From Echinimonas agarilytica (GTDB taxonomy: Bacteria > Pseudomonadota > Gammaproteobacteria > Enterobacterales > Neiellaceae): DNA of 64,000 nucleotides. Shown here one piece after another: positions 58,352 to 64,000 of this stretch. A model generated the notes under the pieces. That model did not search any database, was not told the origin of the DNA, and was given only the letters and a program-made list of their open reading frames with translations. Where the stretch lies: contig NZ_JAMQGP010000004.1 in NCBI RefSeq assembly GCF_023703465.1, forward strand, positions 124,001 to 188,000, in the 5' to 3' direction. The position numbers were made by a program, and so were the translations under genes. Positions within the stretch are counted from its first letter, which is position 1. Each line of letters begins with the position of its first letter.

Positions 58352-60001
58352 TTAGTGCTCAAGCGAGCGGAATTTTTCACGTAGGTGGTTACGAATGCCG
58401 ATGGCCGTGATGTTCAAACCGACAATCACCGTTACCAACAAGAATGATGTTGCATAAACCAACGGACGCGCGGCTTCAACGTTAGGACTTTGGAAGCCAA
58501 CATCATAAATGTGGAAGCCTAAATGCATAAATTTACGGTCTAAGTGAACAAATGGGAAGTTCCCGTCCACTGGGAGTGTGGGTGCCATTTTCACAACGCC
58601 AACCAACATCAGTGGTGCCACTTCACCCGCAGCTCGTGCTACGGCCAGAATCAAACCGGTCATAATTGCCGGCGATGCCATCGGCAAAATAATACGCCAC
58701 AAAGTTTCTGCTTTCGTTGCGCCTAGCGCCAAGCTACCTTGTCGCACCGACGAAGGAATGCGTGACAAGCCTTCTTCGGTTGAAACAATCACAACTGGCA
58801 AGGTTAAGATTGCCAGCGTCAACGCTGACCAAATCATGCCCGGCGTACCAAACGTTGGTGATGGCAATGCTTCGGCATAGAACAGCTCATCAATGCTGCC
58901 ACCAAGAACATACACAAAGAAACCTAAACCAAATACACCGTAAACAATAGACGGTACACCGGCGAGGTTAATCACCGCTGTACGAATAATTTTAGTCAGT
59001 GCATTTTTGCCCGCATACTCATGCAAGTAAATTGCCGCAACCACACCAAATGGCGTCACAATGACGGCCATCAACATGACCATAAATACGGTGCCGAAAA
59101 TTGCTGGGAACACCCCACCTTCGGTATTGGCTTCACGAGGCTCATTGGTGATGAACTTACCTACTTGTACAAACCAATGTCCAAGTTTTGAGAAGAAGCC
59201 CATGTCATTTGGATAGTTCGCATCCAACACATACTTCATATTCAAGGTAACTAGCTCACCGCGCATATCGCGCACCACTATGGCGTCGCGCTCCATTTCT
59301 GCACGCAGAGCAAATAGTTCTTTTTCATAACCTAAATATTCGTCGCGGTAGCTATCGCGCTGAGCTTGATAGTCGGCAATACGGGCGTCATCCAGCTTGC
59401 CCTTGAGTTCGTCACCACGTTCTTTCAAACGAATGCGCTCTAGCTCATGGTTAATACCACCGATGTCGCCGTACTGAACATCTCTCATTTGAGCGGCTAG
59501 CTCTTTATTGCGATCGATGCTTTGCTGAAGCGCCTCTCGCAGATCAACTGTCACAGGTTGACCGTCTTGCAGCACCTGGGCAATTTCACCGTAGAAGTTA
59601 CCGCCCTTCACTCGTTCAATCACAGCAAGGTTTTGCGGCTGTACTTGAGATTCAATGTCGGTTTCTAAGATCCAACGGAAGTCCAACTCAACAAACTCAC
59701 GGTTACCGGTTTTGACCAAGTAACGCGTGACCATGTCGCCAGCTTCACCGGACATCACTCGACCCGATTCTCGCAACTGTGAAACCGGCACCAATTCGCG
59801 GTCATGAATCTCGCCCACAACAGTGGCGACCTGACCGTTCATATCTTTCACTTCAAACTCATGAATGGTTGATGGCCAGAAAAACACCAAACCACGCCAT
59901 GCAATCAACAACAGTAATCCAAGTACAGCGACCAAGCTGAGGCTCACAGCCCCTGCCGTCATCCAAACCCAAGGATTACCTGATTTAAACCAGCTATTCA
60001 T
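58352..60001 (-). CDS. pstA: phosphate ABC transporter permease PstA, long form
   Basis: The 549-aa protein is much longer than E. coli PstA (296 aa). One N-terminal span is followed by a periplasmic region of about 250 residues with a coiled-coil stretch (QQSIDRNKELAAQMRDVQ...KLDDARIADYQAQRDSY). The usual permease domain comes last (EEGLSRIPSSVRQGSLALGATKAETLWRIILP is the EAA-type loop). Long PstA/PstC pairs are common in marine and pseudomonad-like gammaproteobacteria. Confidence 0.96.
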   Translation of the reverse strand: MNSWFKSGNPWVWMTAGAVSLSLVAVLGLLLLIAWRGLVFFWPSTIHEFEVKDMNGQVATVVGEIHDRELVPVSQLRESGRVMSGEAGDMVTRYLVKTGNREFVELDFRWILETDIESQVQPQNLAVIERVKGGNFYGEIAQVLQDGQPVTVDLREALQQSIDRNKELAAQMRDVQYGDIGGINHELERIRLKERGDELKGKLDDARIADYQAQRDSYRDEYLGYEKELFALRAEMERDAIVVRDMRGELVTLNMKYVLDANYPNDMGFFSKLGHWFVQVGKFITNEPREANTEGGVFPAIFGTVFMVMLMAVIVTPFGVVAAIYLHEYAGKNALTKIIRTAVINLAGVPSIVYGVFGLGFFVYVLGGSIDELFYAEALPSPTFGTPGMIWSALTLAILTLPVVIVSTEEGLSRIPSSVRQGSLALGATKAETLWRIILPMASPAIMTGLILAVARAAGEVAPLMLVGVVKMAPTLPVDGNFPFVHLDRKFMHLGFHIYDVGFQSPNVEAARPLVYATSFLLVTVIVGLNITAIGIRNHLREKFRSLEH

Positions 60002-60025
60002 TTTATTATACCTTTAGGGATTCGA

Positions 60026-62266
60026 TTACATGTTGCTGTATTTGTCACGCAAACGCTGGCGCACAAATTCAGAAATGGTGTTGAATACAAATGTCAGAAT
60101 AAACAATACAAATGCTGACAAGAACAGAACTCGATAGTGCGAACTACCTACTTCAGACTCAGGCATTTCCACCGCGATATTGGCTGACAAAGTTCTCATC
60201 CCTTGGAAAATACTCCAATCGATCAATGGCGTATTACCCGTAGCCATCAATACAATCATGGTTTCTCCCACCGCTCGGCCAAGGCCCATCATCACGGCTG
60301 AGAAAATACCAGGGCTGGCAGTTAGAATCACAACGCGTGTAAGCGTCTGCCAAGGTGTGGCCCCCAGTGCCAACGAGCCATTTGAAAGGTGACGTGGCAC
60401 ACTGAATACCGCATCTTCTGCAATTGAGAAGATGGTTGGAATCACAGCAAATCCCATTGCAATGCCGACAACCAAAGAGTTTCGTTGGTCATAACTAATG
60501 CCCAACTCATTGGTAAGGAACACACGCGCATTACCGCCCATCAACGATTCTTCCAGCATTGGACTCATTTCAAAGCTCAACCAACCCAAGAAAATCACCA
60601 CTGGGATTAATACGATGGCGTCCCAACCTTCTGGAATTTGTTGCTTGATTGAGCGTGGTAGCTTGTGCACAGCAAAAGCCGTGAGCAAGAACCCTGTTGG
60701 CACAACGAGCAACAGCATCATCACACCCGGCAGGTTGTCTTCCACCAATGGAGCAAGCCAGAGCCCCGCCAAGAATCCAAGGATTACCGTTGGCAGTGCT
60801 TCCATAATTTCGACGGTGGGCTTCACGTAAGTGCGCATTTCCGGCGCCATGAAGTATGCCGTATAAATTGCCCCCGCTAATGCGATAGGCACCGCAAATA
60901 ACATGGCGTAAAACGCAGCCTTGATAGTACCAAATGCAATGGGCACCAACGATGTTTTCGACTCAAAGTCATCACTTGCGGAAGTAGACTGCCAAATGTA
61001 TTGAGGCTCTTGGTACCCTTCGTACCACACCTTTTGCCACAATGCGCTCCATGTCACTTCAGGGTGCGGATTGTAAATGTCTAAGAAGTAAATTTTGCCT
61101 TCTTCTTCCATTAGTGCAGCATCAGCGCGCGGTGAAAACACAACGCGGTCAATAGTTTCATCGGCCAACTTTTCGCTAGTTAAGCGCGTATTACCGGTCG
61201 CATGGTAAATAGATAATTCACCACTGTCGGTTCCGGCCATAAAGCCACGACGGAAAAACTCCGGAGCCATAACCGTGACATCTGAACCAGCATCAAATTC
61301 GCGAATACGCTGAAATTCACGACCGTTGTCCGTTGCCACCTGAAACCATTGACTAATCACACCGCCTTTTTCTGCAACCAGAATAGAAGAGGCACCTGAT
61401 AAGAGCGTCATGTATGTCAGCTCCGACTGACCGAAGTCCAACGCCTGAATACGTTCAATTCCCGCGCTTGGGTTACTCACGTCATACACGTCAATAACAC
61501 TGTCGCTACGAACCATGAGAATGCGTTGGTCAGGTGTGAGCACTAATTGGTCGACATTGCCCGTAGCACCTTCAATGGTATAGAACTCAGGAGACCAAAC
61601 CACTTCTTCACTTAAGAAGTCTTCTTCACCCACGAGTTGAGTCAATACCAAACGATTGTCTTCAGTTAATCCCACGACGGTTGCCAGAGTACTTTCACGC
61701 TCGAATACAATTTCTTTCAGCGCTTTGCCTTGCGGGTCAATGGTGATCAAATCAGATCCAAATGGATATCCGACATAAGGCGTCAGCTGACGCTTATCAT
61801 TAGGGAATGAGACAGAAAAGTCTGGGCGAATTACCAACCCTTCTCCTGAATCATTCGTCAGCAAATAAGCATGTTTTGACGGTGTAGTCGCGGCTAAGTT
61901 GATCGTACCGGTGGTATCCATGACCGTTTCTTCAAGCACAACAGAGCCAGCAGCTGGGCCGCCTTCAAGCTCTCGTGCGGCAAAGAACACAACCGAACCG
62001 GTGTCTGTGACGCGAAAACCAATCTCATTTTGCTCTTCAATTCCAAGGGTGAGCGTTTTGCCCTGCCCAGGAATCGTAAAAGAATCATGGCTTTCAAGGC
62101 TCACCGGACGAAACACCGGAAAAACCACGTAAAGTAAATAAAAGAAAATTAGCAGTAGTGCGACAAGAACCATAATTCCGCCAGCTGTAACGCTGTATCG
62201 GGCTAGGTTATCTTTCATTAAACGCACGCGACTGCCCGCTAAAGACTGTGCAGCGGAGTCGGCCAT
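60026..62266 (-). CDS. pstC: phosphate ABC transporter permease PstC, long form
   Basis: About 746 aa. ATG 62266 has GAGG six bases upstream; ATG 62269 and TTG 62278 are alternatives. After a first span there is a periplasmic region of nearly 400 residues with WD/beta-propeller character. The permease domain has the EAA loop SVPRHLSNGSLALGATPWQTL. It is the first gene of the operon, behind a Pho box. No pstS is in the window. Confidence 0.96.
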   Translation of the reverse strand: MADSAAQSLAGSRVRLMKDNLARYSVTAGGIMVLVALLLIFFYLLYVVFPVFRPVSLESHDSFTIPGQGKTLTLGIEEQNEIGFRVTDTGSVVFFAARELEGGPAAGSVVLEETVMDTTGTINLAATTPSKHAYLLTNDSGEGLVIRPDFSVSFPNDKRQLTPYVGYPFGSDLITIDPQGKALKEIVFERESTLATVVGLTEDNRLVLTQLVGEEDFLSEEVVWSPEFYTIEGATGNVDQLVLTPDQRILMVRSDSVIDVYDVSNPSAGIERIQALDFGQSELTYMTLLSGASSILVAEKGGVISQWFQVATDNGREFQRIREFDAGSDVTVMAPEFFRRGFMAGTDSGELSIYHATGNTRLTSEKLADETIDRVVFSPRADAALMEEEGKIYFLDIYNPHPEVTWSALWQKVWYEGYQEPQYIWQSTSASDDFESKTSLVPIAFGTIKAAFYAMLFAVPIALAGAIYTAYFMAPEMRTYVKPTVEIMEALPTVILGFLAGLWLAPLVEDNLPGVMMLLLVVPTGFLLTAFAVHKLPRSIKQQIPEGWDAIVLIPVVIFLGWLSFEMSPMLEESLMGGNARVFLTNELGISYDQRNSLVVGIAMGFAVIPTIFSIAEDAVFSVPRHLSNGSLALGATPWQTLTRVVILTASPGIFSAVMMGLGRAVGETMIVLMATGNTPLIDWSIFQGMRTLSANIAVEMPESEVGSSHYRVLFLSAFVLFILTFVFNTISEFVRQRLRDKYSNM

Positions 62267-62297
62267 CATGAACCTCAAGATTTATAAAGCTGGGGGG

Positions 62298-62331
62298 ATT
62301 ATATTTCTATTTGATGACAGTTTTGTTACAG
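62298..62331 (-). promoter_or_regulatory. Pho box and -10 of the pst operon
   Basis: On the minus strand CTGTAAC-AAAA-CTGTCAT (62331-62314) matches the PhoB 7-4-7 direct repeat. TATAAT (62303-62298) follows 10 bases later, the canonical class II spacing in which the Pho box replaces the -35. Induction under phosphate limitation is expected. Confidence 0.9.
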
Positions 62332-62429
62332 CCAATAAAACGGTCAAAAGCTAAGTAAATATTTCTATTTATTCAGTGATTTGCATTAAACTATATTTGC
62401 GCCGCGCATTCTACACTCTGGAGATCATC

Positions 62430-62927
62430 ATGAAAAGTATCGTTATCACCCTGATTGGAACAGACCGTTCAGGGATCGTAGACGAAGTGTCTCAGTGCTT
62501 GATGGCACATCACGGCAATTGGCAAGCTTCAAGCATGAGCCTCATGGCCGGACAATTCGCAGGAATTGTAGAAGCTCGCATTCCTGAAGAGCAACTATCA
62601 GCCGTTCGTCAATCGCTAGGCCAACTCGAAGGCCTCACAGTACAAGTGGTTGATGGACACGCGATTGAAGCGACAGAAGCACTGTCGATCGATTTTCAAG
62701 TCACAGCCAACGATCGCCCCGGTATTATCCAACAAGTCTCGAGCTGTTTAGCCGCGAACAAGGTGAACGTGCTCGAACTCGACACTCGCTGTGAAAGCGC
62801 AGCACACTTTGGCGGAGACTTGTTCATTGCAGAAGTGCATGCACAATTGCCAGCGGGACTCACAGAAGATGACTTAAAAACGGCACTGGAAGCACTGTCT
62901 GACGATTTGATTATTGATACTGAGTAA
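62430..62927 (+). CDS. GcvR-like double ACT-domain regulator
   Basis: About 165 aa from ATG 62430 (GGAG seven bases upstream). There are two ACT domains: MKSIVITLIGTDRSGIVDEVSQCL and IDFQVTANDRPGIIQQVSSCLAANKVNV. GcvR-type proteins bind glycine and hold the GcvA activator in check; closely similar proteins have other unknown roles. It sits between pstC and ppk1, divergent from pstC. Confidence 0.82.
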   Translation: MKSIVITLIGTDRSGIVDEVSQCLMAHHGNWQASSMSLMAGQFAGIVEARIPEEQLSAVRQSLGQLEGLTVQVVDGHAIEATEALSIDFQVTANDRPGIIQQVSSCLAANKVNVLELDTRCESAAHFGGDLFIAEVHAQLPAGLTEDDLKTALEALSDDLIIDTE

Positions 62928-63002
62928 ATCAGTCATTGTAAGCAAAGCGTAAGAATTTGTGCGTATGATGGTTCGCCTCTTGATCATAGGATGGAAGTAT
63001 TA

Positions 63003-64000
63003 ATGAAGTCTCAGCGGCCAAAGCTACATGTGGAAAAGGAATTAAGTTGGTTATCGTTTAACGAGCGAGTGTTACAAGAAGCCGCTGATAAATCAGTCCC
63101 GATTGTGGAACGCGTTCGCTTCTTGGGTATTTTTTCCAATAACCTCGATGAGTTTTTTCGAGTTCGGGTTGCTAACGTTAGACGTAGAATTCTGATTGAG
63201 AAAGAAAAGTCAAAACGAGAAAAGACCAAAGAATTACTTTCAGCGATTCAAAACAAAGTGTTGAAGCTGCAAAAAGATTTTGACGACATTTATATGGAAA
63301 TCATTATCGGCTTGGCCCGCCACAACATATTCCTGATTAATGACACTCAACTTTCAGAATCACATGGCCGCTGGTTACGCAAGTACTTTCGAGACAATAT
63401 CCTGCCGCATATTGCTCCAATTATTGTCACTAACAGCATCGATTTAGCCCAAGTCCTTAAAGACGATTTGACCTACCTCGTCATTGCGCTGAAATCTCAA
63501 GATAAGGTGGAATACGCACTCATCGAGGTGCCATCCGATCGCGTCTCTCGCTTTGTGAATTTGCCGCATGAAAAAGGCCGTAAGAAGAAAAGCATGATCT
63601 TGCTCGACAATATCATTCGATATTGTTTGGACGATATTTTCCAAGGCTTTTTCGAATATGATTCAGCGACTGCCTACTCAATGAAAATGACGCGAGATGC
63701 CGATTTTGATTTAAGCGAAGACGTTGATTTATCCATTCTTGAACAAATGTCTGACGGTCTAAAACAACGCCTTACCGGCAAGCCAGTAAGGTTCGTACAT
63801 GACCGAGAAATGCCAGATTCTATGATTGAGTTTATCAAGTATAAGCTTGGTATTGTGTCATACGACTCTGTGATCCCAGGTGGTCGCTACCATAACTTTA
63901 AAGATTTCATTGGTTTTCCAAACGTTGGGCGTGCTTACTTGGAAAACAAAAAACTTCGAGCGTTAGATTGCGCCGATTTTGATCGTCATACACACAGTTT
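63003..64000 (+). CDS. ppk1: polyphosphate kinase 1, 5' part (cut by window edge)
   Basis: 332 codons are present, from ATG 63003. The N-domain is typical (ELSWLSFNERVLQEAADKSVPIVERVRFLGIFSNNLDEFFRVRVA) and the head domain continues to KYKLGIVSYDSVIPGGRYHNFKDFIGFPNVG. It polymerises ATP gamma-phosphate into polyphosphate. The catalytic histidines lie beyond the window. It follows the GcvR-like gene by 75 bp. Confidence 0.96.
   Translation, partial: MKSQRPKLHVEKELSWLSFNERVLQEAADKSVPIVERVRFLGIFSNNLDEFFRVRVANVRRRILIEKEKSKREKTKELLSAIQNKVLKLQKDFDDIYMEIIIGLARHNIFLINDTQLSESHGRWLRKYFRDNILPHIAPIIVTNSIDLAQVLKDDLTYLVIALKSQDKVEYALIEVPSDRVSRFVNLPHEKGRKKKSMILLDNIIRYCLDDIFQGFFEYDSATAYSMKMTRDADFDLSEDVDLSILEQMSDGLKQRLTGKPVRFVHDREMPDSMIEFIKYKLGIVSYDSVIPGGRYHNFKDFIGFPNVGRAYLENKKLRALDCADFDRHTHS

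Noticed and set aside
62936-62969. Promoter TTGTAA/TATGAT for ppk1
   Set aside because: Spacing of 22 bases is too long; no convincing promoter or Pho box was found before ppk1.

Overview
The window looks like the chromosome of a marine gammaproteobacterium of the Alteromonadales type (Alteromonas/Idiomarina/Shewanella neighbourhood). This rests on gene order and composition, not a database match. The evidence is the enterobacterial-like block xseA / yfgJ-der-bamB-yfgM-hisS-ispG-rodZ-pilW-rlmN / ndk / isc operon / cysE-trmJ / suhB, then secF-secD-yajC-tgt-queA, aceB-aceA with a HexR-like box, a PEP-CTERM protein, a GlyGly-CTERM protease, and long-form PstC/PstA.

Region 1 (1-15405, all minus strand) is an O-antigen/surface polysaccharide locus, visibly more A+T-rich than the rest and packed with overlapping genes. 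Read in transcription order it begins with three enzymes for a formylated 3-amino-3,6-dideoxyhexose: a FdtA/QdtA-type ketoisomerase, a formyltransferase carrying a C-terminal ankyrin domain, and a DegT aminotransferase. Then come a Wzx flippase, a GT2, an OafA/SGNH acyltransferase, a two-domain GT fusion, a Wzy-like polymerase, a sulfotransferase, a GT4-like and a GT2 transferase, and a hexapeptide acyltransferase. It ends with rfbA and the start of rfbB. RfbA and RfbB supply the dTDP-4-keto-6-deoxyglucose that the first three enzymes use.

Region 2 (15607-22347) holds guaB-guaA, a sulfatase and xseA. Region 3 (22380-32980) is the conserved der-to-ndk housekeeping block with an inserted PEP-CTERM protein gene. 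Region 4 (33177-40337) is the full isc operon with two abutting type-1-like IscR boxes, preceded by trmJ-cysE. Region 5 (40489-43208) has suhB and a two-gene unit encoding a SET-domain protein and an unknown protein with a CorA-like membrane topology. Region 6 (43383-50456) is secD/F-yajC-tgt-queA plus a secreted trypsin-like protease.

Region 7 (50711-55900) is a glyoxylate-shunt neighbourhood: a CBS protein, a 41-codon gene with an unusually clear regulatory region, acpH, and aceB-aceA. The 13-bp core of a HexR-like palindrome occurs both near aceB and ahead of the 41-codon gene. A perfect CRP-type palindrome fills the spacer of that small gene's promoter, and three hairpins follow its stop codon. 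This small gene is the best candidate here for something undescribed. Region 8 (55901-64000) is a phosphate/polyphosphate block: ppk2, phoU-pstB-pstA-pstC with a Pho box, a GcvR-like ACT protein, and the start of ppk1.

No rRNA, tRNA, insertion sequence or CRISPR array was recognised. Start codons were re-chosen in several genes from ribosome-binding-site spacing and family N-termini. All functional calls come from reading motifs and gene order; no search was run.
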